A stretch of DNA of 64,000 nucleotides from Oscillospiraceae bacterium (GCA_014799395.1 JAAVID010000053.1:1-64000); one strand, 5' to 3'. Shown: positions 38,520 to 48,805, counted from the first letter of the stretch. A program made the numbers and translations. Notes: a model not told the origin generated them from the sequence alone.

Positions 38520-39208
38520 AGTATCAATGCGGAATAATACGCGATCTTATGCCGCTGTATCACGACAACGTATGCAGTGAGGAGAGCCGCGGAGCGGTAG
38601 ACGAGCACTTGTCCGAGTGCAGTGAATGTGCCGAATATTACGGAAATCTGTCCGATAGCCGGACGGAGCTTGTTATTCCCGAGCGCGAGCAGCAGAAAGC
38701 CGCCTCGTTCAAGGCGGTGAGCCGCCGTTTCAGACACGGCAGGGAGATTGCGGTCATGTTGGCGGTCGCTTTGGCGGCGGTCGTTTTCGTCGGCGCGATA
38801 ATCATCACGGTAGCTATAATGAGCCGCACAATGCAGACGGTGAAGTACGAGGACGAAAACATTACCGTCACAAAACAGCAAAACGGCGATCTGGTATGCA
38901 GACTCAACGACACGGGCTGGAACAGTTACCATATAAAGAACGTACACGTCAACAGCGGCGGGGACGAAAAGCTGTACTCGTTTGTCCGCGCGGACGTGAG
39001 CGTGTGGGGAGCGCTGATTGCGAAAAAAGGCACATTCTCCGAGTTTACGGTCGCTTACGGGAGTGGCAGCGGATACGAGGGCGCGTGTACCGCCGATTAT
39101 ATTGACCGCGTGTACTACTACACGGGAGATATGCACGGTATAGAAACGCTCCCGCCCGAGGAGCTTGCCGAGGTCATAGAGAATTCGGTGCTGCTCTGGG
39201 AAAAGTAA
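38516..39208 (+). CDS. Zinc-finger anti-sigma factor (pair 1)
   Basis: VDEHLSECSECAEYYGNL (HxxxCxxC), single TM; ATG overlap with the sigma gene. Confidence 0.8.
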   Translation: MKYQCGIIRDLMPLYHDNVCSEESRGAVDEHLSECSECAEYYGNLSDSRTELVIPEREQQKAASFKAVSRRFRHGREIAVMLAVALAAVVFVGAIIITVAIMSRTMQTVKYEDENITVTKQQNGDLVCRLNDTGWNSYHIKNVHVNSGGDEKLYSFVRADVSVWGALIAKKGTFSEFTVAYGSGSGYEGACTADYIDRVYYYTGDMHGIETLPPEELAEVIENSVLLWEK

Positions 39209-39216
39209 AAAACGAC

Positions 39217-39251
39217 AAAACCGCTGAAGATGCCGTCTTTAGCGGTTTTTT
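39217..39251 (+). terminator. Rho-independent terminator
   Basis: aaccgctgaaga/tctttagcggtt plus T run. Confidence 0.8.
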
Positions 39252-39283
39252 ACCGATTTCGCTCAAAATACATTTTAAACCGC

Positions 39284-39312
39284 TTGCAAAATTTTCCGAT
39301 ATGTGTTATACT
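39284..39312 (+). promoter_or_regulatory. Promoter of the der operon
   Basis: TTGCAA - 17 bp - TATACT. Confidence 0.6.
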
Positions 39313-39354
39313 ATAATATGAGTAATTATGCACGGTAAAAGAAAGGAATTTAAA

Positions 39355-40671
39355 ATGCAGTTAGTAGCGATCGTGGGACGCCCGAATGTGGGAAAATCCA
39401 CGCTTTTCAATAAGTTAGTCGGCAAGCGCTTGTCTATCGTAGACGATACTCCGGGCGTTACCCGAGACAGAATTTACAGCCGCTGCGAGTGGCTGAACCG
39501 CGAGTTTATGCTGATCGACACGGGCGGTATCGAGCCCAAGACGGACGACGTTATCCTCGCGCAGATGAGGGAGCAGGCGCTGCTCGCTATCGAGTCGGCG
39601 GACTGTATCATCTTTGTGACCGACCTTACAACGGGCGTTACCGCGAACGATTCCGACGTTGCGGCAATGCTCACCAAGAGCGGCAAGCCCGTAGTTCTCG
39701 CCGTCAACAAGGACGATAATATCGGCGAGCCGCCGCCCGAGTTCTACGAGTTCTACAATCTCGGTCTGGGCGATCCAATTGCGGTATCGGCGGTGCACGG
39801 TCACGGCACGGGAGACCTTCTTGACGCGGTGTTTGAGCTTATGCCGCCCGAGGAAGCCGAGCCCGAGGACGAGAACGCCATAAAGGTAGCCGTTATCGGA
39901 AAGCCGAACGTTGGAAAATCGTCGCTCGTCAATCTGATAACGGGCGAGGAGCGCTCCATAGTCTCCGATATCGCGGGCACGACCCGCGACGCGGTGGACA
40001 GCGAGGTAGTGCGCGGCGAGGATAAGTACATCTTTATCGACACCGCGGGAATGCGCCGCAAAGCCAAGGTAACGGAGAATATCGAGCATTTCAGCGTTCT
40101 GCGCGCGCTTATGGCGGTGGACAGAGCGGACGTGTGCGTAGTTATGATAGACGCGACGGTCGGCTTCACCGAGCAGGACAGCAAGGTCGCGGGCTACGCT
40201 CACGACAAGGGCAAGGCTTGCGTTATCGCCGTCAATAAGTGGGACGCGGTCGAGGACAAAACGGACAAGACCATGTCCGAATTCACCAAGAAATTACAGA
40301 CGGACTTTTCGTTTATGAGCTACGCGCCTTTCGTTTTCATCTCGGCGAAAACGGGACAGCGGTTAGACAAGCTGTTCGAGCTGATAAAGCTGGTCCGCGA
40401 GCAGCATTCGCGCCGCATTTCCACGGGCGTTCTCAACGATATGCTGAGCTACGCGACCTCGCGCGTTCAGCCGCCCTCGGACAAGGGTAAGCGGCTCAAG
40501 CTCTATTATATGACCCAGGCGAGCACCAACCCGCCGAATTTCGTCGTGTTCTGCAATAACAAGGAGTTGTTCCATTATTCTTATCAGCGTTACATCGAAA
40601 ATCAGATACGCGAAACGTTCGGGCTTGACAAAACGCCGATAAAGCTGTCTATCCGTGAAAGAGGAGAATAA
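39355..40671 (+). CDS. der: GTPase Der (EngA), double G domain
   Basis: GRPNVGKSTLFNKL and GKPNVGKSSLVNLI. Confidence 0.97.
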   Translation: MQLVAIVGRPNVGKSTLFNKLVGKRLSIVDDTPGVTRDRIYSRCEWLNREFMLIDTGGIEPKTDDVILAQMREQALLAIESADCIIFVTDLTTGVTANDSDVAAMLTKSGKPVVLAVNKDDNIGEPPPEFYEFYNLGLGDPIAVSAVHGHGTGDLLDAVFELMPPEEAEPEDENAIKVAVIGKPNVGKSSLVNLITGEERSIVSDIAGTTRDAVDSEVVRGEDKYIFIDTAGMRRKAKVTENIEHFSVLRALMAVDRADVCVVMIDATVGFTEQDSKVAGYAHDKGKACVIAVNKWDAVEDKTDKTMSEFTKKLQTDFSFMSYAPFVFISAKTGQRLDKLFELIKLVREQHSRRISTGVLNDMLSYATSRVQPPSDKGKRLKLYYMTQASTNPPNFVVFCNNKELFHYSYQRYIENQIRETFGLDKTPIKLSIRERGE

Positions 40672-41255
40672 TGGACAAATTCAAAAATTCAAAAGCGTTT
40701 GAGAAAATAATCAAGGACTTTCGGAAAACGTTCCGGCGCATTACGATATGCGACTGTATCTGCGCTGTGCTTGAGACCGTGGCGTTTCTGCTTTGCGGAG
40801 TGTTTACGAAAATGCCGTTAGCCGTTATCGCGGTTATTTGTACGGCGTTTTTCTGGGGGGTTGCGGCATGGTCGCTCAATATGTTCCTGCTGTCGGGCAA
40901 GAGGTTCGCGAAAAAGCTTGAGGATATGCCCGGGGACAAAGGGACGGAGCTGCTTTCCCAATATGAAAACGCTCATTCTCTCGGAAACCGTTGGTTTCTC
41001 GGGGAATATCTGCTCTTTTACCGCAATCGGCGCATTGAGCTTCTGCGGTACGATACGATACGCTCCGCCGAGCCCAAAGGCTTTAAAATGGTGCTGGAGC
41101 TTCTCGACGGAAAGATCGAACGGCTTCCGCTCGGACCGAACGAAAATCCCGCGTTTATAGTCGCGGCGCTCCGCAGCAAAAATCCGCAGATCAGCGTAAA
41201 GCTCAACGGAAAGATAATCGAAAAGATGGAAAATAGAAAGGACAGCGTGGAATGA
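40671..41255 (+). CDS. Hypothetical membrane protein
   Basis: Intact ORF, start overlaps the der stop and stop overlaps the plsY start. Confidence 0.65.
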   Translation: MDKFKNSKAFEKIIKDFRKTFRRITICDCICAVLETVAFLLCGVFTKMPLAVIAVICTAFFWGVAAWSLNMFLLSGKRFAKKLEDMPGDKGTELLSQYENAHSLGNRWFLGEYLLFYRNRRIELLRYDTIRSAEPKGFKMVLELLDGKIERLPLGPNENPAFIVAALRSKNPQISVKLNGKIIEKMENRKDSVE

Positions 41256-41914
41256 TCTGGTTGTGTTACATTATAATGCTTGCCGTGCCGTATTTGCTCG
41301 CGGGGATAAACACCTCGATAATCGTAGCGAAGATAAAGACGGGCAAGGATATCCGCACTATGGGCAGCGGCAACGCGGGGCTTACGAATACCCTGCGCGT
41401 ACTCGGAAAGGGCGCGGCGGGGATAGTCCTCCTCGGCGACGTTTCAAAGTCGGCGATAGCGGTGCTTATCGTGCGGTTATCGTTTTTGTTCATCGGCAAT
41501 GTGAACACTATGGATCCCGCCTCAAATATGACGTGGGTGGAATTTATGGCGGTGTTTATGGCGATAGTCGGGCACTGTTTTCCGTTGTACTACGGCTTTA
41601 AGGGCGGCAAGGGAGTGCTTGCGGCTATCTCGGCGATTTTCGTGCTTGACTGGAGGATAGCTTGCATACTGCTCGGTATCTTCATAGTTCTTGTGGCGAT
41701 AACGAGATACGTCTCGCTCGGGAGCTGTATCGCCTCGTCCTGCTTCTGCATTGCCGCGCCGCTGTTCGGATATTTCGCCGACCACGACCCCGCGTTTATC
41801 GTAAACGCGATAATCGCGGCGTTCTGCGGAGGGCTTATCGTGTTCCGCCACCGCGCGAACATAAAGAGACTTATTGATCATAACGAGAAGAAACTCGGAG
41901 AAAAGTCGAAGTAA
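41252..41914 (+). CDS. plsY: Glycerol-3-phosphate acyltransferase PlsY
   Basis: GSGNAGLTNTLRVLGKGAAGIVLLGDVSKSAIAV, GHCFPLYYGFKGGKGVLAA. Confidence 0.93.
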   Translation: MIWLCYIIMLAVPYLLAGINTSIIVAKIKTGKDIRTMGSGNAGLTNTLRVLGKGAAGIVLLGDVSKSAIAVLIVRLSFLFIGNVNTMDPASNMTWVEFMAVFMAIVGHCFPLYYGFKGGKGVLAAISAIFVLDWRIACILLGIFIVLVAITRYVSLGSCIASSCFCIAAPLFGYFADHDPAFIVNAIIAAFCGGLIVFRHRANIKRLIDHNEKKLGEKSK

Positions 41915-41927
41915 ACGGAGGAGAATT

Positions 41928-42479
41928 ATGGACAGACAGGAATGTATTTTATTATTTAACAGTATGCGCCCGAATTTTTTCGAGCGGGAATATATCCGCG
42001 CCATTCCCGAGGGAGTGGTATTCGACGAGATGATACTCGATCTCGCGGAATTTGACGCGGAAAAATACTCAAAACCTCTCGACAGCGCCGTTTCATTCGG
42101 TTTATATAACGGCAGCCTCGACGTGATAAGGAAAGTCGTTGAAAGGGTAGACGAGGATTGGGTGCAGTATTACAACGGAGAAGAGCGGATATATTGCGGC
42201 TATATAAACGGCGAGCCCGTGAGCTTCTGTCAGATAAGCGATATGGGCAGACATAATATAAACGGGCGTGAGATCAAGGTCGGAGGTCCCGGGTGCGTGG
42301 GAACTCTCCCCGAGTACCGCGACAGGGGTATAGGCTTGACAATGGTAAGTCACGCTACCCGGATACTCAAGGAAGACGGCTATGACCTTAGCTATATCCA
42401 TTACACATACGTTGCCGGCTGGTACGGCAAGCTCGGCTACAAAACCGTGCTGCAATGGGGCAGAAACGGTATAATTTGA
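41928..42479 (+). CDS. GNAT-family N-acetyltransferase
   Basis: VGGPGCVGTLPEYRDRGIGLTMVSHATRIL. Confidence 0.75.
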   Translation: MDRQECILLFNSMRPNFFEREYIRAIPEGVVFDEMILDLAEFDAEKYSKPLDSAVSFGLYNGSLDVIRKVVERVDEDWVQYYNGEERIYCGYINGEPVSFCQISDMGRHNINGREIKVGGPGCVGTLPEYRDRGIGLTMVSHATRILKEDGYDLSYIHYTYVAGWYGKLGYKTVLQWGRNGII

Positions 42480-42507
42480 CCTAAGAACTTGTTATGGGGG
42501 TATTCAT

Positions 42508-43512
42508 ATGGCGAAGATCACTATTCTGGGCTGCGGCTACGGCACGGCTCTGGGAGTACTGTACAGCAAATACGGTCACGAGGTCACGACCTGGACGAAG
42601 TTCGAGGAGGAGGCGGAACAGCTCCGCACGCTCCGCGAACACAAACGCTTGCTTCCCGGGGTAATTCTGCCCGATAATTTGGGCGTTACCACCGACCCGA
42701 AATGCGTTTCGGGCGCGGATATAGTGGTGGTGTGCATACCGTCCGCGTTTTACCGCGAGGCTATACGCAATGTCAAGGAACACATCGACAAGCGCACGGT
42801 GATCGTCAACGCATCCAAGGGCTTGGAGGAGACGACGGGAAAGCGCCTGTCCGAGCTGCTTTGCGAGGAGCTTCCCGAGAACCCCGTCGCGGTCATTACG
42901 GGTCCCTGCCACGCGGAGGAGATCGCGCGCTTCGTTCCCACGACGGAGGTCTGCGCGGCTTACGATTCCGAGACCGCGAAATATATCCAGCACACGCTTT
43001 CCAGCGAGTGTTACAGAATTTACGTCAACGACGACGTTGCCGGCTGCGAGCTCGGGGGAGTGCTGAAAAACCCGATAGCGCTCGGCTGCGGCATTTCGCG
43101 CGGAATGGGCCTCGGCGACAACACCGTCGCGGCGCTTATGACCCGCGGAATGACCGAGATAACGCGTCTCGGCGTAGGTCTCGGCGCGAACTGGAAGACC
43201 TTTACGGGTATGGCGGGTATCGGAGACCTTATCGTTACCTGTACCTCCCAACATTCGCGTAACTACCGCGCTGGATTTCTTATCGGGCAGGGCACTCCCG
43301 CCGCCGAGGCGGTAAAGCAGGTCGGCACGGTCGAGGGCTATCTTAACGCGCGCACGGCGTTCCGTCTCGCAAAGGAGCATAATATCGACACGCCGATAAT
43401 CGAGCAGATAGTAAACGTCTGCTACAACGGCAGCGACCCGCGCAAGAGTATCAACGCGCTTATGACGCGCGAGAGCAAGCACGAACGGGAGGTGTTCTGG
43501 TTCGATGAGTAA
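42508..43512 (+). CDS. gpsA: NAD(P)-dependent glycerol-3-phosphate dehydrogenase
   Basis: ITILGCGYGTALG, ASKGLEETTGKRLSELL, GPCHAEEIAR, KNPIALGCGISRGMGLGDNTVAALMTRG. Confidence 0.95.
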   Translation: MAKITILGCGYGTALGVLYSKYGHEVTTWTKFEEEAEQLRTLREHKRLLPGVILPDNLGVTTDPKCVSGADIVVVCIPSAFYREAIRNVKEHIDKRTVIVNASKGLEETTGKRLSELLCEELPENPVAVITGPCHAEEIARFVPTTEVCAAYDSETAKYIQHTLSSECYRIYVNDDVAGCELGGVLKNPIALGCGISRGMGLGDNTVAALMTRGMTEITRLGVGLGANWKTFTGMAGIGDLIVTCTSQHSRNYRAGFLIGQGTPAAEAVKQVGTVEGYLNARTAFRLAKEHNIDTPIIEQIVNVCYNGSDPRKSINALMTRESKHEREVFWFDE

Positions 43513-44359
43513 ATTCCGCACGGAACGGGAGATGCTTGATCTGATAATCAATACCGCCAAGGAGGACGACCGTATTCTCGGCGTGATGATGAACGGTTCG
43601 AGAGCGGACGTTCACGTTGAAAAGGACATTTATCGGGACTACGATATTGTATACTTTGTAAAGGACGTCGCGCCGTTTTGGAACAACACAGCGTGGCTGG
43701 AGGAGAAATTCGGGAAGATAGCGGTTTTGCAGACTCCCGAAACGGGTACGCTTCTCCCGCCCGACAATAACGGGGACTTTGTTTTTCTGACGATATTTGA
43801 GGACGGCAACCGCATTGATCTGAGCATAACGAGCAGCCCGTATATAGATGACGGCGAGCCCGCAATAGTGCTGCTGGACAAGACGGGGGAGCTTTCCGGC
43901 ATAAAGCCGCGCGATGATTTCTGGTTCGTAAAGCTCCCGACGGAGAAGCTGTTCCGCGACTGCTGCAACGAATTCTGGTGGTGTCTGAATAACGTGGCAA
44001 AGGGAATAGCGCGCGACGAGCTGCCGTACGCTATGGAGATGTTCAACCATTACGTCCGCGATATGCTTAACCAAATGACGGACTGGTATATCGGCGTGAA
44101 CCATGATTTCAAGGTCTCGGCGGGGAAAATGGGGAAGAATTACAAGCGGTATCTTCCCGAAGAGCTGTATAAAATGTACGCCGCTACCTATTCCGACAGC
44201 GGTTACGCGCATTTGTGGACGGCGGTCTTTACCGGCTGCGAATTGTTCCGCACAATGGCAAAGAGCGTTGCAGAGCGGTTCGGATATGTTTACAATATCT
44301 CCGAGGACGAAAATATGACAGAATATATGCTTAAAGTTAAAGAGGGAAAACTTAAATAA
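43505..44359 (+). CDS. Aminoglycoside 6-adenylyltransferase-like (ANT(6)/AadE family)
   Basis: MNGSRADVHVEKDIYRDYDIVYFVKDV nucleotidyltransferase motif, FWWCLNNVAKGIARDELPYAMEM. Confidence 0.85.
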   Translation: MSKFRTEREMLDLIINTAKEDDRILGVMMNGSRADVHVEKDIYRDYDIVYFVKDVAPFWNNTAWLEEKFGKIAVLQTPETGTLLPPDNNGDFVFLTIFEDGNRIDLSITSSPYIDDGEPAIVLLDKTGELSGIKPRDDFWFVKLPTEKLFRDCCNEFWWCLNNVAKGIARDELPYAMEMFNHYVRDMLNQMTDWYIGVNHDFKVSAGKMGKNYKRYLPEELYKMYAATYSDSGYAHLWTAVFTGCELFRTMAKSVAERFGYVYNISEDENMTEYMLKVKEGKLK

Positions 44360-44373
44360 TTTTGGGGGAAGCC

Positions 44374-45252
44374 ATGGCTGCAAAAATTCCGGCTACCATA
44401 AACGAACAGATAGCCAAAATGAAAGAGCGCGGCTGTATTTTCGGCGACGAAAAAAAGGCTCGCGAGACCTTGAAATATATAAATTATTATCGTATCTCAA
44501 ACTATTTCGAGCCGTTTTCGATAAGCAAGCACAGATATGAGGAAGGCACGACGTTTGAGAAGGTAATGCAGATATACGAAATGGACAGAAAGCTCCGAAG
44601 CGTGCTTATCGCGGCGCTGGAGGAGATAGAGATAGCTCTGCGCGCCGCGGTGTCAAATTTTCACGCGCTGAAATACGGCGCAACGGGGTATCTCAATCCG
44701 TCGAGCTTTGACCGTTCGCATAATCATCAAGGCTTTATGGGGCGCGTGAAGTATCTTATCGAGTGCAACGACGAGCGCGAATTCGTTAAGCATTACAACT
44801 CGAAATACGGCGGCAATTTCCCGTTGTGGGTGGTTATGGAGCTGTTCAGCTTCGGTACGCTCGCGTTCTTTTTCAAGGATATGCAGAGCGCCGACAAGAA
44901 AGCGCTCGCCAACGATTATTACGGCTGTTCCGCTTCCGATCTTGACAACTGGATATTCTGCCTTAACGAGCTCCGCAACTACTGCGCTCATTACAACAGG
45001 CTTTACGGCAACCGTTTTCCCGTACTGCCGAGAACTCCGCGCGGTATAGAGCCCGAGCTTTCCGACGACGTTTTCGGGTACATTATGGTAATGAAGCAAT
45101 TGTATCACGACAAGAAAAACTGGAACGAGCGCATTGTAAAGCCTATCTCGCGTATGCTGAAAAAGAACGCGGGCGCGGTGAGACTGGACGACCTCGGCTT
45201 CCCCGAAAACTGGGCGGAGCTTCTGACCTTCAGCGATATTGATGAGGAATAA
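44374..45252 (+). CDS. Abi_2 family (AbiD/AbiF-like) abortive-infection protein
   Basis: QIAKMKERGCIFGDEKKARETLKYINYYRISNYFEPF; HEPN-like LRNYCAHYNRLYGNRFP. Confidence 0.85.
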   Translation: MAAKIPATINEQIAKMKERGCIFGDEKKARETLKYINYYRISNYFEPFSISKHRYEEGTTFEKVMQIYEMDRKLRSVLIAALEEIEIALRAAVSNFHALKYGATGYLNPSSFDRSHNHQGFMGRVKYLIECNDEREFVKHYNSKYGGNFPLWVVMELFSFGTLAFFFKDMQSADKKALANDYYGCSASDLDNWIFCLNELRNYCAHYNRLYGNRFPVLPRTPRGIEPELSDDVFGYIMVMKQLYHDKKNWNERIVKPISRMLKKNAGAVRLDDLGFPENWAELLTFSDIDEE

Positions 45253-45265
45253 GTGGTGAATTCAA

Positions 45266-47167
45266 TTGTCCGACGAGTTTAAAAAGTTCATTGATACGGG
45301 CGGAAAAACGCTTGATGAGATAAGGAAAACTATCGAAAAAATGCTTAACAATACCGTCGACAGCGTTGTTGACGAGGCGGCGAGGCTCGTTCCGAGGGAG
45401 CTCCGCGAGCAGATAAAGCAAGCGGTAAAGGACGCGCGGAAAAGTCCGGACGGCTATTACAAGCCCGAGAAGATACCGCCTAGACCTCAAGTATCTCAGA
45501 GACCGCAAAGCCGTCCCCAAAGCGGAACGCGCGAGCCGATAAGAGCCGCGTATCCCCGCGAATATGTTCCCGAGCATATGAACCGGCAGGACGAGCTTAT
45601 GCTTGACAAGATAAGCGAAATGCGCGCTCTTGAGGAGCCTTCCGACAACCGTTACATCACGGGGCGCTGCGTTGAGGTAACAATGGTGAAGCAGGGGCTT
45701 TTTATGGCAGACGTGGAGGACGATTTCAACCGCCGCGTTTTTTGCGCGCTCCAGCAGCCCGTCTATATGGCGATGTCGAATTCGCAGCTGCGCACCTATT
45801 TCACCTGGAGGACGGACGTAAGGCGCGGAAAATACCCCGAGATCGACAAGCCGTATGTGCTGCTGTACTGCTATGAGCTGCTGAACAAGATCGGCGTTTC
45901 AAGCGCCGCGGAGGCGTTCGGTCGGCTGCTTGACTTGTGGGAGGGGTGCAGACCGTTCGCGGGCTATCTCAATGAGATAATGCCGCGCTGGCTCAAGGAT
46001 TTTTATGTATACAACGACATCACGAACTTGTATCCCGACATAACGCAGTATCTCGGCGCTGCGGGCGGCTCCTCGCGCGAGAGCTGTATGGCGGAATTTG
46101 AAAACGGGAATTATGGCGGAAAGCTGGATTATCTTGCCGAATATTCCGCGTATAACATAAAGGGAAGCATATTCCTTTCCGACAAGACCCGTCCGCTTAT
46201 CGACGGAGCGTGCGCGGCGGCGTTGAAAGCGCTGTCGGAATACTTCTCGGAGCGCGGTATAGATATGGTGGAGCTGTTGTGCGGCAAGGTGCGCAAGGAC
46301 TACTCGTGGACGCCGTTCCGCGGCGCGGTGGTCGACCTTGAGAGAACGGACGGCTTCCGTCCTATGAGGATAAGCGCCGCCGAGCGTTACTGTATAAAGC
46401 GCGGCGAGCCGTCGCTGGAGGTTTTCGATTTTTCACCGTCGAGAGGGTTTATCGGCTATCTGCTGAAAAGCGTGGAGGCGGAGCTCCGCCGCCGCACAAA
46501 GTTCAAGCGCTATATAATCCCGAATATCGTAATGCTGGAGAATGATTTCCGCAACCGCGAAAAGCTGATGTCGGCAGTGACCGACGAGCGGTTTGAAAAG
46601 CTGATACCGTCGGCGGTGGCGGAGTACTGCCGTAAGAACGGAATATCCGCGCCCGAAAAGAAAACGAGCAAAGTTGAGGAGCGCAGCGAATATGTCCGCG
46701 AAAAGGTGGAGATCGACGTTTCAAAGCTCGTTCATATTCGCGAGCAGTCGGACGAGCTGGCGAAAAAGCTGATAGTCGAGGAGACCCCGTTTGAGGACGC
46801 GATAGAGGAAATGTCTATGATGATAGCCGACGACGATTTTTCGGAACGCGTCGCCGACTGCGCCGAGCTGTCTCCCGAGGAGCCGGTTATTCCCGTCGAG
46901 CGTAATTCGGCGTTCTCGGAGCTTCCCGACGAGTGGCAGAGCTTCGCGAACGACCTCACGTCGACGCACCTCGCCGTGCTGAAATGTATGCAAAGCGGAA
47001 ATGCCGCCGAGTACTGCCGTCGGAACGGGTTAATGCCCGAGACCGTCTGCGAGGAGATAAACACCGCCGCGCTGGAAACGATACTCGACGTAGTTATCGA
47101 GGGCGGCGAGATACTTCCCGACTATTCCGCGGAGATCGCAAAGATCATTGAAGCCGCCGGGATATAA
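45266..47167 (+). CDS. TerB-N / TerB-C domain-like protein
   Basis: YFTWRTDVRRGKYPEIDKPYVLLYCYELLNKIGV (TerB-N-like) and WQSFANDLTSTHLAVLKCM...MPETVCEEINTAALETILDVVIE (TerB-C-like). Confidence 0.55.
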   Translation: MSDEFKKFIDTGGKTLDEIRKTIEKMLNNTVDSVVDEAARLVPRELREQIKQAVKDARKSPDGYYKPEKIPPRPQVSQRPQSRPQSGTREPIRAAYPREYVPEHMNRQDELMLDKISEMRALEEPSDNRYITGRCVEVTMVKQGLFMADVEDDFNRRVFCALQQPVYMAMSNSQLRTYFTWRTDVRRGKYPEIDKPYVLLYCYELLNKIGVSSAAEAFGRLLDLWEGCRPFAGYLNEIMPRWLKDFYVYNDITNLYPDITQYLGAAGGSSRESCMAEFENGNYGGKLDYLAEYSAYNIKGSIFLSDKTRPLIDGACAAALKALSEYFSERGIDMVELLCGKVRKDYSWTPFRGAVVDLERTDGFRPMRISAAERYCIKRGEPSLEVFDFSPSRGFIGYLLKSVEAELRRRTKFKRYIIPNIVMLENDFRNREKLMSAVTDERFEKLIPSAVAEYCRKNGISAPEKKTSKVEERSEYVREKVEIDVSKLVHIREQSDELAKKLIVEETPFEDAIEEMSMMIADDDFSERVADCAELSPEEPVIPVERNSAFSELPDEWQSFANDLTSTHLAVLKCMQSGNAAEYCRRNGLMPETVCEEINTAALETILDVVIEGGEILPDYSAEIAKIIEAAGI

Positions 47168-47174
47168 CAATAAA

Positions 47175-47207
47175 TTAAGCCGCAAAAAATGCGGCTTAAA
47201 TTTTTTT
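47175..47207 (+). terminator. Rho-independent terminator
   Basis: ttaagccgca/tgcggcttaa plus T7. Confidence 0.85.
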
Positions 47208-47265
47208 AAAATTTTGTAACGAAATCGCTTTTCGATTGTTTAACGATATAGAAAGGAGGAAAGCG

Positions 47266-47757
47266 ATGAATGACCTTAACGAGATATACAAAAGCCTTGC
47301 GCGTCCGCTGTACAAATACGTTCTGCGGCTTTCGCACAACGAAAGCACCGCCGAGGAGATAGTGCAGCAGACCTTTTACAAGGCGGTAAAGCACGCCGAT
47401 AAATTCAACGGCGGCTGCGCGGTGCTCACATGGCTTTGCGAGATCGCGAAAAACGAGTATCTGAACCACTGTAAAAAATCGGAAAACCTTAATATCGACG
47501 ATTTTGCCGAGTTGTCCGCGGGCTCGTATATCGAGAAGTCCGCCGAGGACAAGGAGACCGCCGCCGCGGCGCTCGAGGAGCTGAAAAAGCTGCCCGAGCC
47601 TTACGGACAAGTATTCGCGCTGCGCGTTGAGGACGAGCTTTCCTTCCGCGAGATAGGAGAGGTTTTCGGGAAAACGGAGAACTGGGCGCGCGTGACCTTT
47701 TACAGGGCGCGTCAAAAGATAATCGAGAGAATGGAGGAACGAGGATATGGAATGTAA
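47266..47757 (+). CDS. ECF sigma factor (pair 2)
   Basis: EEIVQQTFYKAVKHADKFNGGCAVLTWLCEIAKNEYL; FREIGEVFGKTENWARVTFYRARQKI. Confidence 0.92.
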   Translation: MNDLNEIYKSLARPLYKYVLRLSHNESTAEEIVQQTFYKAVKHADKFNGGCAVLTWLCEIAKNEYLNHCKKSENLNIDDFAELSAGSYIEKSAEDKETAAAALEELKKLPEPYGQVFALRVEDELSFREIGEVFGKTENWARVTFYRARQKIIERMEERGYGM

Positions 47758-48802
47758 TATTGCGCAGGATCTGCTTCCGCTCTACGCGGAGGGGCTTTGC
47801 AGCGAGGAAACGTCACGGGAGCTTGAACGGCATTTCGCCGAGTGCAAGGAATGCTCGGCACTGAAAAACGGCTTGCCGCTGCCCGAAAGTGGCGTGAAAA
47901 GCTCGGATAAGGAAATAAAGCCGTTTAAAAAGATACACAAGCGGTTAAAGGTGAATATTTTCGTTATTATCGCGCTCGGGCTTGTTGCGGCGGCGGTGCT
48001 GTTTTTCATCGGAGGGCTGACTTACGGCGAACTTAACCCGCACCTCAACAGTATGAGCTTTTCAAGGATCGCTCACATTATTGAACTGCGTCAAATGGCG
48101 GGGCTGTTGGAAAAGGGCGATATAGACGGGTTTACGGAGCGTATGCACGATCCCGATACTTGGTATACCGACAGCGCGGCAAACTTTATTGCGGAGCGTT
48201 TTAAAGCCGCGTATAAAGAGGAACTGGGCGGTAAGAGCTGCAAGATAATAAATGTCGATACGAGCAGCGTGGAGTTTGAAAACAGCGTTTACGGCTTTGA
48301 GAGTAATGTGACATTTGACTTTGACGGCGAGCATATAACTTTGCTGTTTAAAAAGTCGGGTAATGAATATAAAGTATTTGCGGCGGACGGCGGCGGGGAT
48401 TTAAGATCAATGAGCGCTCTCAACGTGTTTGGCGCAATAGACGATATTATTGCGTGTTCGGGTCTTTTGAGCCGTGCTCCGCGCAATTTTGTATCGTTAT
48501 TCTCCGGCAACGGCTATGGAGAGATCGCGGAGCTTTACGGGCTGTTTGAAAAAGACGGCTCGGAGATCGTTTACGCGTATGCGTCTGCTCCGCAGGTCAA
48601 TTATGATAAGGATATGCTGCAAAGCCAATGCTGCTTTAAATTCCGCGACGGCAGCGGTAATACCGCGATATTCGAGTTCACCGCCGATCTGGATAACTAC
48701 ATTTTATTCAGCGCGGATATGTCGACCGTCGAGGTTATAAATCAGGGCATGAGCGACGAAAAGCTGGAGCAGATATACGATATTCTGAAAGCTTCGGAGT
48801 AA
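47747..48802 (+). CDS. Zinc-finger anti-sigma factor (pair 2)
   Basis: LERHFAECKECSALKNG (HxxxCxxC), single TM. Confidence 0.78.
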   Translation: MECNIAQDLLPLYAEGLCSEETSRELERHFAECKECSALKNGLPLPESGVKSSDKEIKPFKKIHKRLKVNIFVIIALGLVAAAVLFFIGGLTYGELNPHLNSMSFSRIAHIIELRQMAGLLEKGDIDGFTERMHDPDTWYTDSAANFIAERFKAAYKEELGGKSCKIINVDTSSVEFENSVYGFESNVTFDFDGEHITLLFKKSGNEYKVFAADGGGDLRSMSALNVFGAIDDIIACSGLLSRAPRNFVSLFSGNGYGEIAELYGLFEKDGSEIVYAYASAPQVNYDKDMLQSQCCFKFRDGSGNTAIFEFTADLDNYILFSADMSTVEVINQGMSDEKLEQIYDILKASE

Positions 48803-48805
48803 GAT

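Noticed and set aside
42481-43560. 359-aa ORF antisense to gpsA
   Set aside because: Shadow ORF with no supporting motif.
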